From Zygnema cylindricum (lineage: Eukaryota; Streptophyta; Zygnematophyceae; Zygnematales; Zygnemataceae), in the NCBI GenBank assembly GCA_037447655.1, contig JBBHKE010001577.1, forward strand, positions 235,545-299,544: DNA of 64,000 nt, in the 5' to 3' direction. Positions 45,690 to 57,621 of this stretch are shown in pieces; the first letter of the stretch is position 1, and each line of letters begins with the position of its first letter. The notes beneath the pieces are model-generated. The model was not told where the DNA came from, did not search any database, and saw nothing but the letters and a program-made list of their open reading frames with translations. A program made the translations under genes and the position numbers.

Positions 45690-46934
45690 GTATTTACTGT
45701 TATGTTTATTATTTATTTCTTTGATCTTACATTTTTATAGTATACTTTGGTCACGTGTTTTAATCACATATTTTGATTGTACGTTTTTATCGTTACGCCA
45801 AATTGTTTATTAGTTTTGTTTGTTAGTTTTTTGTTTTCATTTGTTAGTTTGTTTTGATGTTGTATTTTGATTGTCTTTTTTTACCTTTATTTATTGTTTA
45901 ATTTGATAAATTATGGTTTGACACAAGTTCATAACCTTAATTTTCATTTAATAATATGTTTTGATCTTTTCGTTGTGCTTTTGATTACTATTTTTTATCC
46001 AAAAGCTATCGGCACCAACCGTTTTCTTTCTTAGGTCACACTTTCCATGAATAATCTTAAAAAGTCCTTCAAACCCTAAAAAGATATTTATTTAAACAGA
46101 TTAAATGGAGGATAGCCCACTTTCTCACCGGCTTGCCTCCAACCGAACGTTTGTGAATTGATTTCCATATTAATGTCTTTTACCAACATATATTATTCCT
46201 CTTTCAATTTGTTACCACTTACTCCCGAAAAGTTTTTTGACATATAATTGGGACTGTACGATTATAATATAGGATTTAAAATATATAAAATCTATTTGAT
46301 TAGTTACCATATAACACCCTCCTCAAGATTTTACCATTTATAACTATCTATGTTGACATTTTTCTTTTTTAAACTTTTTAGTAGTTTATCTCCGTGCACT
46401 CTCGGTCTTGTACATCCATCTATAAAGTACAGGATTTATTGTACAAATTGATAAAGTACAAGGTTTATTTTACAATATCTTGTTTATAAAGTACAAGATT
46501 CTCGCCTTTGGATTGGAGGTCTCCACTGAAAATTGAAAGTGGTGCATCGAAAAAAGTTGATGTAAACGGTGAAAAAAATCTACGAAAAAAATACGATTTA
46601 TAAACTGTTATTTTATTTGAATATTTTTGGGTGTATTATAACACATTAGTCACATATTATGTTTCCCAATAATAACTTTTTTTTACGACAAGTGATGTTA
46701 ATCACTATCACATCATTATACATCTAAGGTTTAACCGATGAAAAGAAGATTATAATCCATATAAGGAGAAAAGTCATGGTCCACACTATTTCTGGTGTGT
46801 CTTAGTAAACACTTATGGTCTATATCCCGTAAAAAGGTTTAGTGTTTAAATCCCATAAGAAGGGCTCAATAGTTTTTAGGCGGTGGGCCCATGTAGCCGG
46901 AACTTTGGATTTCAACGAAGATTTCCCGTAGTTA
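45689..46934. other. AT-rich spacer, no gene recognised
   Basis: Nothing recognisable apart from short tandem TATAAAGTACAAG words at 46420-46500, which resemble the flank of subfamily D elements. Confidence 0.45.
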
Positions 46935-47150
46935 CACCGTGTTTCGCTATTAGTGTTAATGTATTTTTTACCACTGAAAACACCTTTTCTCCATTCACAC
47001 TTGTTGGATTGTTGATCTGACGGTTGCGATTGAATGGTAAGATTCTCAGCTTCCAATTGGCGGTCTCAACAAAAAAATTGACAATTATGTACGGATAAAC
47101 GATGTTTCAAGAGGCGAAAAAAATATTTACACTAATAGCGATACACTGCG
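46935..47150. mobile_element. TA-type MITE, short subfamily D
   Basis: TA at 46933-46934 and 47151-47152. Ends CACCGTGTTTCGCTATTAG and AATAGCGATACACTGCG. The interior has the GATCTGACGGTTGCGATTG core and GATTGGCGGTCT-like sequence. Confidence 0.8.
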
Positions 47151-47179
47151 TACTTTTTCAAAGTGTTCCTATGTCTAAG

Positions 47180-47750
47180 GGCGTGTTCCCATGTGTTCAA
47201 GTAAGGGCTTTTTTCTGTCGTTTTCACAGAAAATGGGACTTCCAATGAGAAAATATTACGCCGTACGAAAAATGGGCAAAATCATAAGTACATTTTGCGT
47301 CATCTTGGAACTTGGAAGGTAAGACAATTTGGCGTTATTATCATCGCCACCCACTTCCAGCTCATCTTCACACTTGCACTGAATCAAATCGCGACCTGAT
47401 TTTTATCAAAATACTACCCTAATGACGAATAGAAAATAGGGATTTCAAGAGCGTCAAACGTTTTCACAAATTTTTGAATGACGGGGAGTACACTCTATTT
47501 TTTTCCCTGCTTGTCACGCGCATGTACGTACGAAAATGACGAGCATGTACGGAAAAAAAATTGTTGGGGTCTCGTTACCTCCACTTTCATTCATGGGTCC
47601 TTCGCAAAATTTTACGTTGTCTTCGTCTCTTCCCCTCACTCTCACTCGACTGCTCCTCTTTCTCTCTTATGTACACAAGATGCAACAATAACAGTTTCAA
47701 ATGAAAGTTGATTTTTTTTTTTTTTATATATATTTATGGTCTAAGTTTGA
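47180..47750 (-). mobile_element. Partial inverted copy of the GGGTGTCCCC element family
   Basis: GGGGTCTCGTTACCTCCACTTTCATTCATGG-like sequence (47570-47600) and the CATGTACGTACG region are the reverse of the middle of the 49115-50077 element. The GTGTTCCCATGTG near 47172 may be its terminus. Confidence 0.55.
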
Positions 47751-47843
47751 TGGCATATCGAATGATAAAAGATAAGAAAACGAAATCGGGAAACCATGGC
47801 GGAAAATATACGTATTGATGACGTCACATGGTAGCATGACTGC

Positions 47844-48917
47844 TACAACACCGCCAATCGCTATTAGCGTGTACGTTTGATTAGCGTATACTATTATTTA
47901 GCGTGGTGTACTGGGAATATTGGGAATTTGGAAATTTTGGAAGAAATCGATTACTCTAATTAGGAATTAGGGATTTTTTTTTAAATAGTGTGGATAATTC
48001 TATTTGAGAATAAAATAAAAAAAAGCGGGACGGGATTAGCGTACACAACGATAATAGCGATTGGCGGTGTAGTGTTGGGTATCGAGTGGTGTTGGGTATC
48101 GAGGGACCCGTTTGCCGATATTCGATATATATCGAATTTCACGTACCCGATAATCGATATATCGAAAATCAAATAATCGCGATATATCGCCGATATATCG
48201 TATCGCCGATATATCGAAGCTTAAAAAAAAAATAAAAAATAAGAAATCTCACAGGTTATCAAAGTCACGTGACTTTTTACAAAGTGACTGTAAATCTTTG
48301 CCGGAAAGAAAATACGGTCTATTCCTGAAAGTCAGTAGAGTGAAGGAGATCTCTGAGGTACATTGACGAGGTACACTTGTGACGTACACGTACGTCATAC
48401 GCTAGTACGATTTTCCAGACGAAAAAGGTCGGGTTCCAAATATTTGTTGATTTTTTAGATTTGATAGTCAGCTTACGTGGAGCCACTCTTATCAGAACAC
48501 GAATGTAAAACTTATTTCAAACGATACGTGATGTACCCGAGGCCTTTGTAATACATAAATTTTGTTGTCCGTACTACTACAGAGTCCTCCTCGTGTAACA
48601 ATACCCGAAATAAGTAATCATTAGAATTACAGAATTAGTACTTTTTTGTCGGTTACATTTTGCGGCGTCTACCTTTAAGTCACGAAACGAAAATCACGGC
48701 GTACTTGGCGTATTAGACAATTTGACTTTTTCGCTAAAATAACATATTATATAAAAAAATAAAAATTTTAAATTTTAAATATACTATATATCGCGATATA
48801 TATCGCGATGGTTTATGTTGGTCCCGGTACGATACATCGAGGATTCTTCTCGATCGATATTCGATATATGGAATATCGAGATTATCGCGATATGAATTTA
48901 CGCGATACCCAACACTA
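47844..48917. mobile_element. Second composite: hAT-like family C element with a TA-type MITE in its terminus
   Basis: Flanks ATGACTGC (47836-47843) and ATGACTAC (48918-48925) match at seven of eight bases. The right terminus is GCGATACCCAACACTA. At the left, TA is followed by a TA-type MITE of about 224 bases (47846-48069, ends ACACCGCCAATCGC and GCGATTGGCGGTG) and then TA-GTGTTGGGTATCG. The terminus GTGTTGGGTATCGAG is itself duplicated at 48072 and 48089. The interior is rich in CGATATATCG. Confidence 0.8.
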
Positions 48918-48925
48918 ATGACTAC

Positions 48926-49114
48926 GCTATGTCACAAACCCTAAACATCTACAACGTCACCAAAAACCTCGACACCTACAACCGACGCCGTTTTTTGTAG
49001 ACGTCACCAATTTTAGGAAGTTTAGTAGTCATCACATTTCGTTTCGTAGACTCTGTAGACGTCTACAACTGTCACACATTCGAAGTAATGAACGCCGCAA
49101 GTAATGATTGACAT
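48926..49114. other. Short spacer with ACGTC-rich sequence
   Basis: It contains repeated ACGTCACCAA-like and GTAGACGTC words that also occur inside the following tandem elements. Confidence 0.4.
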
Positions 49115-50077
49115 AGGGGTTGTCCCCATGTAATCGGTACTTTAAAAAAGTATTTTGGACTGCAGTGAAGATTCTCCGTACTACTTTGAAGAGCGTCCCA
49201 ATGTGAGAAAATGAAATCGGAACTTTGAAATGTGTCGGTTGTAGACGTAGGTACAACTTTGTGATGGTTGAAGACGACTACGAAACTTTCGACGATTAGT
49301 GATGCCAACAAAAACAGCGAAAGTGGTAGACGTCTAGATTGTTGTGAAATCGTAGATGTTTACAGTTTGGTGGACATTGATGACGTCATGCTCACTTGTG
49401 ACAATGTCGACGTCACTGATTCAAGAAATTTTCGCCCATGGTTTTCCCAATTTCGTTTTTTCAATTTTTTTCACTTGATTTTCCATTAAAAAGAAACCTA
49501 AAAAATTGTCAAAAATTATAAAAATTAGAGATCTTTCATTTTATATCAATATTGTCGTGTCTCATTCTAAAAAGTGTGAGATAAAAGCGATAGTGTGAGA
49601 GGGAGAGGGGAGAGGCGACGACGACGCAAAATTTTGAAAAGGACCCATGAATGAAAGTGGAGGTCCCGAGACCCCTACAATTTTTTTTCTGTACATGCAC
49701 GTGACGGGCCACGGAGAAAAATAGTGAAGGCTCTCCTTCGCTTTAAAATTTTCTTGCTCGCGTGACGCGTGCGTGGGTCATTTTTTCCTTCGCTGTTTGG
49801 GCTGTACTTTTACTAAAAACACCCCCTCGGGGTGATTTTAAAGAAGTTTTTTTTTTGGGCTGGATTCTCTTGCCCGGGGGTCGAAAAGGGGGAAAACGCC
49901 AAAATGCGTTCACATGACGACAAACACGCCGTACATCCAAAGTATGAATGGACGTTCACTATATTTTGGTAAAAACGACTTTCTCGTACGGCTGAAATTT
50001 TGTCAAAGTTCCCTGAATTTTAGGGCAAAAAGACAGAGAAAAATAGATACTTTAAAACATGGGGACACCCCCATAGG
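49115..50077 (+). mobile_element. GGGTGTCCCCATGT-type element, copy 1
   Basis: Ends GGTTGTCCCCATGTAATCGG and ACATGGGGACACCC are inverted; the flanks share CATAGG. About 960 bases. The interior has TGACGTCATG, a GGGAGAGGGGAGAGGCGACG block and AACGCCAAAATGCGTTCACATG. No transposase. Superfamily not certain; the 7-8 bp flanking match of copy 2 suggests hAT-like. Confidence 0.65.
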
Positions 50078-50167
50078 CACACTTTGAAAAGTACACCGTA
50101 AAATCTTCGCTAAAATCCAAAGTAACGTTTCAAAGTTTTCGGTTACATGGGGACACGCCCTAAGGGG

Positions 50168-51094
50168 GTGTCCCCATGTAATCGGTTACTTTGATAAAGT
50201 ATTTTGGACTGGTAGAGAAGATTCTCTGTACTACTTTGAAGAGCGTCCCTATGTGCGAAAATGAAAATCGGAACTTTGAAATGTGACGGCGTAGGCGTAG
50301 GTACAACTTGTGACGATTGAAGCCGACTACGAAATTCCAACAAAAATCGTAAAAAACAGCGACAGTGGTAGACGTCTAGATTTTTGTGAAATTGTAGATG
50401 TTTAGGGTTTGGTGACATTGTGACGTCATGCTCACCTGTGACAACGTCGACGCCACTGATTCAAGAACTTTCCGCCGTGGTTTCCTGATTCCGTTTTTTC
50501 TACTTTTCTCATTCGAATTGCCATTAAAAAAATACCTAAAAATTGTCAAAAAAAATATTTTTAAAAGATCTTTCATTTTATACCAATATTGTCGTGTATC
50601 ATTCTAAAAAGTGTGAGATAAAAGCGATGGTGTGAGAGGGAGAGGGGAGAGGCGACGGCGGCGAAAAGTTATGCAAATGACCCATGAATGAAACTGGAGG
50701 TCCGAGACCTCTGCAATTTTTTTTCCATGCATACGCGTGACGGGCACGGAGAAAAATAGCGAGTGCTCTCCCTCGTCCAATTTTTTTCCTACTCGTGTGG
50801 CGCGTGCGTGGGTCGTTTTTCATTCGCTGTTTGGGCGGTACTTTAACGCCCTCGAGGTGATTTTGGATGAAGTTTTTTGATGGGCTGGATTCTCTTACCC
50901 GGGGGTCGAAAAGAGTAAAACGCCAAAATGCGTTCACATGACAACAAACATACAGTACATTCAAAGTATAGAATTTACGTTCACTTTACTTTGGTAAAAA
51001 TGGTTTTCTCGTACGGTTGAAGTTTTTCTCAAAGTTTCGAATTATATGGCAAAACGACAAAGATAAGTCGATACTTTAATAAACGGGGACACCC
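50168..51094 (+). mobile_element. GGGTGTCCCCATGT-type element, copy 2
   Basis: Same ends and interior as copy 1. The flanks CCCTAAGG and CCCTAAGA match at seven of eight bases. An inverted end fragment of the same family (TTACATGGGGACACGCC, about 50142-50158) precedes it, so copies have inserted next to one another. Confidence 0.7.
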
Positions 51095-52165
51095 CCTAAG
51101 AATAAAATCGTAACTTTGAATAAGACGGTTGTAGACGTGGGTAGAACTTGCGACGATTGAAGACGACTTTGAAACATCCGACAATTGGTGACGTCTACAA
51201 AAACAGCGACAGTTGTAGATGTCGAGTTTTTGGTGACATTGTAGATGTTTAGGATTTTGTGACACTGCGAAGTCATGCGACCTTGTGACGTCATTTGTAA
51301 AAAAACTTTCCGCGATGGCTTCACGATTTTCTTTTCTCTATCTTTTATGACTCGATATGCCATCAAACTACGACCAGGGGTTGCTTTTCGTAGATATTTA
51401 ATTGATTTGGGGTGGGGGCTGTAGCTTTGGTTTTGTGGGTTGACGTGCTTTTCATTTTGAGTTTGGGTGCTTATATTTTCCTTGTTGATTGTTTCTTTTC
51501 TTTTCTCCTTTTTTTTTGTGTTCCCATTCTCTATTTGTTTTTATTGTAGTTTTTCAGTTTTGGCCATGCCACCCCTTTTGTACCCCCAGACTCAGATGGG
51601 TTACCATCGTGCTTTTTAATTTATCCTGCTATTCAGTTATGTAAAAGAATTCAAAATAAAGAAAAAAAAATTCATTTCATACCATTATTGTTGTATTTCA
51701 TTCAGAGAAGACGAAGAGAGGAGCGGTAGAGTGAGGAGGAGGAGAGACGAGGATGATGTAAACTTTTGTGAAGGACCCATGAATGCAAGTGGAGGTCCGA
51801 AAGCCCTACAAGTTTTGTTACGTACATGCGCGTGACAACGAGCAGGAAAAAAATAGCGTGTACTCTCTCTCAAAAATTTCCAAAGACTTGTGACACGTGC
51901 AATAACACTTTCCTCTTCGTCGATCAGCTATTCCTTTAAATAACATCACCTCCCAAGTTGATTTTTATAAAAGTTTGAACATGAGCTGGCATAACATGGC
52001 AATGGTTTGGAAAGGTATTAAAGCCAAAGTTTCAAAGTTTTGAAGTACAGTTAAAGCTTCAAGATAACACAAAAAATCCATATGTTCTCACTTATATTAA
52101 GTACAACGCAAGATTTTGTTGTTGCTAAACATTTTCTGAGAAAACAACAAAAAAGTCGTACTTTA
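51095..52165 (+). mobile_element. GGGTGTCCCCATGT-type element, diverged third copy
   Basis: Lacks the start but aligns with copies 1 and 2 from AACTTTGAA..GGTTGTAGACGT onward, including CCCATGAATG..AGTGGAGGTCC. It ends TTTAACACATAGGCACACC. An unrelated stretch at 51365-51660 is inserted in the middle. Confidence 0.55.
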
Positions 52166-52920
52166 ACACATAGGCACACCGCTTGTCGTTGAGTACCCAA
52201 TCCACACTATTTTATGTGGGGATAACATATTTGGTTGACACAGGCCATCTAGTCTATTTCTTTATTCGACAAAAAAGTGACCGAGAAAAGACGAAACTTG
52301 CTCATAGCACATATATATACATAAAAACAAATTTCAAAAAATAAAAAAACCCTTTCAAATTTTTTAAACAACATAAACATAGAAAAGCAAAAACTTTTCA
52401 TAGAATGAACAAACAAAAACAGAACAGAAAACGAAAACAAAAACAAAAACACAAACGAAAACACAAAAGAAAAGAAAAGGAAGTAAAAAAATACTGCTGC
52501 AATGGGGCCAATAAATATTTTTTTTCTTTTCATTTTCCCTTTTCGTTTGTCTTTGCAGATGCAAAAATCAAATTTAAAAATATTTAAAAAACTCTGTTGA
52601 CCTGTTTCACTCTTCCTCTTTTTGTTTTGTTTGTTTGTTTTTATTCTTTTTTTTTAACATTTTTTTTTCGGCAGTTTCCTGTACCCACGAAATTCCGAAA
52701 TACTATTTTTAACGCCTGCCCGAGATTTAACAGAAAAAAGAAAAAGAAATGGGAAAAAAAAAAAAATCGGAAAAAAAAACAGAAATCGAAAGAAAAAAGT
52801 AGAGAAATTGGAAAAAAAGAGTAAGAGAAGCAAAAAAAAAAAAAAAAGAGAAATCAAAATAAGGGAAATCAAAAATAATAGAAACAAAGGGCATCATCAA
52901 AGGGGAATCAAAACATCGCT
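52166..52920. other. A-rich and T-rich low-complexity spacer
   Basis: GAAAACAAAAACA repeats (52390-52490) and poly-A runs. Open frames here are low-complexity. Confidence 0.6.
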
Positions 52921-53345
52921 TCGTCATCTAGCGTGACCTTTGTCACAGAAGCAATCGAAAACCTCTTTCCTTCCCTCCCCACCTTCCTACCTCTGTTGTC
53001 CTTCAGCTTGGGACCTGTTACACATTCCTTCCCCTCTTCCCTCTTCTCTCCCTACCAAGGATCTCCTCAAATCCCTCTCTCCGTCTCTCCCTCGAGTCAA
53101 CTGTCCAAAAAACTTCTCCAGCTCTCTCTCCCTTCTCCCCCTCTACCCATCTTCCTGCGTCTCCCCATCCTTCCCCATCCCCTTCGTCTCCCCTCTCTCC
53201 CTCACTATTTTGTCGTGTAGTGTGACAGTTGTCACAAGACAAACACTCAACTTCACCCTCTCCCCTCCCGCATCTACCCCTCTCTCTCGCTATTTCGTCG
53301 TGTCGCGTGACGCTTGCCACAGTGGGACAAATCATTCTCAAACTC
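52921..53345 (-). pseudogene. Decayed copies of the NDUFA8-type exon 2 end
   Basis: Three segments, at 52921-52965, 53207-53250 and 53285-53345, repeat the sequence across the true stop region (53460-53520): GTCGTGTAGTGTGACAGNTGTCACA, with CTCAAACTCC matching CTCAAAGTCC in the third. They are separated by CTCCC-rich spacers. None encodes the cysteine motif any more. Confidence 0.6.
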
Positions 53346-53488
53346 CTCATCGCATCCCCGCGTCTCTCTCTCCCCCTCTCCCCCTCCCGCCCCATCTCCC
53401 CACTCCCACCTACTCTCCCACTCCCCACGCCTCTCCCCGTGACTCTACCATCTCTCCCTCCCTATTTTGTCGTGTAGTGTGACAGATG

Positions 53489-56400
53489 TCACAGGGGGCA
53501 GTCCTTCTCAAAGTCCTTCTGTTGCTTGCGGCAGAGCTCGAACTCGTTGGTGTAGAAATGGAGGCAGGAGGAGTAGGCGTCCATGGACTTGGGGCACTTC
53601 TGGTTCAGTTCTTTGAGGCTGGAGAGGGAGAGAGGAAGAGGGAGAGAGAGAGAGGAAGAGGAAGAAGAGAGGGAGAGACGGGAGTCAGGATGTGAGCCTC
53701 GATGGACTTGGGACACTACTGGTTCAGTTCTTTCTGGAGAGGGAGAGGGAGAGGGAGAGGGAGAGGGAGAGGGAGAGGGAGAGGGAGAGGGAGAGGGAGA
53801 GGGAGAGGGAGAGGGAGAGGGAGAGGGAGAGAGAGAGGGAGAGGGAGAGGGAGAGGGAGAGGGAGAGGGAGAGGGAGAGGGAGAGGGAGAGGGAGAGGGA
53901 GAGGGAGAGGGAGAGGGAGAGGGAGAGGGAGAGGGAATTGTGGGGGAGGACCTTCTGGCGAGTCTGGATAGAGAGAGGGAGAGGGAGAGGAAGAGGAGAA
54001 GGAGAGAGGGGAGTTAGAACGTGAGCCTTGAAGGATTTTGGATAATTCTGGTTCAACTCTTGTAGTCAAGGAGAGAGAGAGGGAGAGAAAGTTAGAATGA
54101 GGGGGAGGACATTTCTGGTTCAATTCTTTGAACCTGGAGAGGGAGAGGAGAGGGAGAAAAGAGGGAGGGGAGAGGGAAAGAGGGGAGTTATGATGTGAGC
54201 TTGAATGGACTTGCGACACTTCTGATTCAGTCCTGTTAGTCTGGAAAGGAAATGGAGAGGGAGAGGGATAGAGAGAGGGGAAGATGTTCAGTTCTTTCAG
54301 TCTGGAGAGGGAGAGGAAAGTGATGGGAGAGGGGGGGGGGGACGGAGAGGATGGTTCAGTTCAATCAGCCTGGATAGGAGAGGAGAGAGAGAGGAGAGGG
54401 AGAGGAGAGGAAGGGGAGAGGAGAGCGGGGAGGGAGGGATAGTTCAGTTCTTTCATCCTGGATAGGAGAGGAGAGAGAGAAGAGAGGGAGAGGAGAGGAA
54501 GGGGAGAGGGAAGGAGAGGTCGAGGGAGAGGGAGAGGGATAGGGAAAGAGGGAGAGAGAGAAAGGGAGTGAGGAGAGTCAATGTGGGATAGTGTCTGATA
54601 GGTAAAAAATGGTGTGCTTGTGGTACAAATAAGGAATATAGCGGAGGGTTGAAAGCATAGGAAAGGGAGAGAGGGAGTCAAGTAAAAATGGTTAAAACAG
54701 AGTCGGCAGAGGGACCATGGGTTTTAAACATTTGAGAAGTAAAATCATGTAAGCGGAGTTTAAACGAATGGAGTGATACTTAAGTCATTGTATTTTTCGT
54801 ACACTATCATACTTCTAGCAATGTTTCCCACCAATTTTAATACGTTTAGAACTATTGATTTTTGTTTTTGTTCCTACAATTTGAATTATAATTCATAGGT
54901 GTGAAAGGGCATATCTTCCGTGCTAAAGACCAAACATTTTGGTACAAAAGTACACACATTTCAGTACACTACAATATTTCCGTACATAGTACTATATACC
55001 CGTACAGGCAAACGATAGTCACATTTAACAAAAAAGTATGCACTTTTGTGTCCATACTAATATTACACCAGAAATATAGACAAGAAACATAGGTTTTTTG
55101 TGAAAACAGTGACACGTGTAGTACTCGTTTCATTTATTAAGAAAGTCGAAACCAGAACTTAAAAAACACATCGACAAGTATAACATTGAATGAGGTTTTT
55201 CGTTGACCTTAAACATTACAATTTGGGTATAACATGGGATTTGAACAAACTATCGACAAGAGACATCAATTTCCGTCGATCTAACGGATAATGATGTGCA
55301 CATATAATTAGAGTGACTAACAATAAAAAACCCCAAAAGACCCTAAAAAACAAAAAAAAACCCTAATTACTAACAATAAAAGGTCGGGTTTTCTTAAAAA
55401 TTTAAACCCTTATAGTACAATGTCTTTGCAATGCCTACGGATCTCTGTTCGTGAAAAATAAGATTGTCAACTAACTTTTTCTTTGTTTCTTGTTAAAACT
55501 TAGATTGATATCATTTCCCAAAAACTTCAGAACACTTAACATTTCCAAAACTTTTCTTTGTTAATTCATGTAAACTTATAAGACTTATGAGATCTTATTT
55601 TTTTCTGCCCAAATAACAAAACCTCACACTGTAGAAACATGTATTAGAGGACGACTCTGTATTTCCTAAATACTACGTTAATATTTCTTCCCTCCCTCGC
55701 TCCCTCCCTCCCTCCCCTCCCCTCCCTCCCTCAATCAGTAAAGTTATGTCATATAGTTTTTATGAGGAATCCAAAAACTCATTTATGCCAAAGTAATTTC
55801 AAACAAATGAGGTCACAAGAATGACCGAAAGTACAAGATCATCTGTACAAAATCGTGGATAAAGTACATAAAGTGCAGAAAGTACAAGATTCATTGTACA
55901 CAATCACCAAAATGACCGAAAGAATGACCACACATACTAATCAAAACACGGCAATTGAACCAAAAATAATAATTGGCTTTCCAAATTAAAAAGAACATAG
56001 TATATAATATCCTCCAGGATTCAAAAATTTGGAAAGGATATCATCTTTGACTTCTACTGTTGTGTTTATAGCTCATAACGTCCATATATGAATATTCGTT
56101 ATTGGGATAATGAAAAAATAAGATATCACAATAAGACAAAAATTGGGCAAATTATTGCACATTCATACATGTGCACGTTTACAAAACAATAATTTACAGT
56201 TTCAACGCTCAATCTTTACAGGTAATTAACATTGATCAAGTTTAAAAAGCACAAGTTTAAAAAATACATACTTTTTTGAGTTTAAAACATCGGCCTTAAA
56301 AAAAAAAACCACTCATCCCGGTCAATCGGTTTGATTACATTTCTCTTATGTATCTTTCCTTTGAATATAACAATTCAAAACTAGGGTTTTCTTTCCAATC

Positions 56401-56907
56401 TATCATACATAACATGACATGTATAACATATTAGTGAACCAAAATTGTTAAATGCATTTTTATTTAATGAAATCAACATGAAAGCGAGCAAAAAAAAAAA
56501 GGGGGGGGGCAAATAGAGCCATTTGCATTTTCACTTTTTGGTTTGGCGTTCAAACTCAACATTGCAAAGGAAGGAAGAGGAGTGGGAGGAAGGGAGAGAG
56601 AGAGGGAGAGGAAGGAGGGATGGAGAGTGGGGGTGAGGAGAGAGGCGGGGGAGAGAGATAGGTTTTTTTGTTCGTACAGTCCAAGCACACAGGTGGTGAC
56701 CTTCCCTCCCTCCTCCACACAGCTGGCAGGATTTTCGTCTTTTGCCTTGCAGGACAAAAAAGTACGGTTGTACTGCCCACACGTGGCAGAAATATGCTTC
56801 CAGGAGGCCATCAGAACAGCAGAAGTGGCAAGGGGAGCGGGGGAAGAGGAGGAAGGGGAGGAGGAGGGGAGGGAGGAGGCCTCGCAAGAGGCAGAGGGAG
56901 AAGCCAT
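53489..56907 (-). CDS. NDUFA8: Complex I subunit NDUFA8-type, CHCH-domain protein, two exons
   Basis: Exon 1 is 56907-56678 and exon 2 is 53618-53489, giving 119 residues after removal of a 3.06-kb intron (donor GTACGA, acceptor CCAG). The phases agree and rebuild [14 protein letters not shown]. The protein has four Cys pairs: C43-X9-C53, C63-X9-C73, C85-X9-C95 and C106-X10-C117, the double-CHCH pattern of the intermembrane-space accessory subunit NDUFA8 of respiratory complex I (about 106 residues in flowering plants). Such proteins are oxidised and retained by the MIA40 pathway and need no cleaved presequence; the Ser/Pro-rich residues 3-29 are extra. TNEFELCRK is typical. The intron carries a GGGAGA array and seven degenerate copies of the exon 2 start. 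Confidence 0.88.
53690..54470 (-). repeat. Array of degenerate exon 2 fragments in the NDUFA8 intron
   Basis: Seven copies of the splice-acceptor end of exon 2 lie upstream of the true one (53590-53625). They are at about 53692-53739, 54020-54075, 54108-54141, 54191-54250, 54285-54310, 54351-54380 and 54441-54470. Each keeps GGTTCAGTTCTTT..CTGGAGAGG or a close variant on the plus strand. They are joined by GGGAGA or GGAGAGGA spacers. Confidence 0.85.
53732..53937. repeat. (GGGAGA)n minisatellite
   Basis: About 34 hexamer units with a single GAGAGA variant near 53831. On the gene's coding strand it is a (TCTCCC)n pyrimidine tract just upstream of decoy acceptor copies. Confidence 0.97.
54471..56470. 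other. Remainder of the NDUFA8 intron, no element recognised
   Basis: GA-rich to 54575, then AT-rich with GTAC-containing words (54940-55010, 55830-55900) and a CCCTCC tract at 55690-55730. No second gene is supported. Confidence 0.5.
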
Positions 56908-57404
56908 TTGATGAGGGAAAGAGAGGAGGGAGAGTGGAGGGAGAGAGAGGGAGAGGGAGGGAGAGAGACAGGGTGAGAAGTGTGATGGGAGAGAGGGACG
57001 AGAGAGGAGCGAAGGTGAGAGTGACTGGGAGGAGGAGAGCGTGTGTGATTGTTAGGGTTATCGTTAGGGTTAGGGTAAGAGTAACAATGAGGGTTTAGAG
57101 GATTTGAAGGATGCCAATGGATTGCCTGCAAAAAAAATAAAAAAGTGGAGAAAGAAACAGAGGGGAAAAGAAAAGGAAAAAAAGAAGAGGAAAAAGAGAA
57201 GATAAAAAAAAAGTAGAGGAGAAAAGTATAGGAAAAAAAAGAAAAGGAAATGCAGAAGTCAGTATTTACTTTAGGATTTGTTTTAGGGTTTGTTTAACTT
57301 GGAGCTTCACTACATTGTTATAGGTTTATGATTAGGATTTAAGACAGCTGGATTCTGTAGGGGCTAGGTTAGGGTTTTACTTTTCATATCATTTCAATAC
57401 ACTA
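56908..57404. promoter_or_regulatory. Upstream region of the NDUFA8-type gene
   Basis: The GA-rich tract 56910-57010 would be a pyrimidine-rich 5' leader on the coding strand. A short telomere-like GTTAGGGTTATCGTTAGGG lies at about 57052-57075; this telo-box-like sequence is common near the start of plant housekeeping genes. No TATA box was identified. Confidence 0.4.
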
Positions 57405-57621
57405 CACCATGAATCGTTATTAGTGTCAAGGTTTTTTTTGCCACTTAAAACATCTTTTATCCGTACACACTTGTCGGATTATCAATTTGAGACCGCCAAT
57501 CGGAAGCTGAGAATCTTACCTTTCAATCGCAACCGTCAGATCCACAATCCGACAAGTGTGTACGGAGAAAAGATGTTTTAAGTGGCGAAAAAAACCTTGA
57601 CGCTAATAGCGATTCGCGGTG
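57405..57621. mobile_element. TA-type MITE, short subfamily D, 217 bp
   Basis: TA at 57403-57404 and 57622-57623. Inverted arms of about 75 bases (CACCATGAATCG...CACTTGTCGGATT and the inverse) enclose a core GACCGCCAATCGGAAGCTGAG. The core is in the opposite orientation to the copies at 20158, 24405 and 46935. Confidence 0.9.

Noticed and set aside
53489-53716. Single-exon reading of the NDUFA8 C-terminal part with a Ser-rich N-terminus
   Set aside because: The Ser/Leu part is the intron pyrimidine tract; splicing to exon 1 at 56678 restores the family sequence.
53583-54219. Long open frames on both strands across the GGGAGA array
   Set aside because: They encode only Gly-Glu, Arg-Glu or Leu-Ser-Pro repeats from a hexamer; the array lies in an intron.
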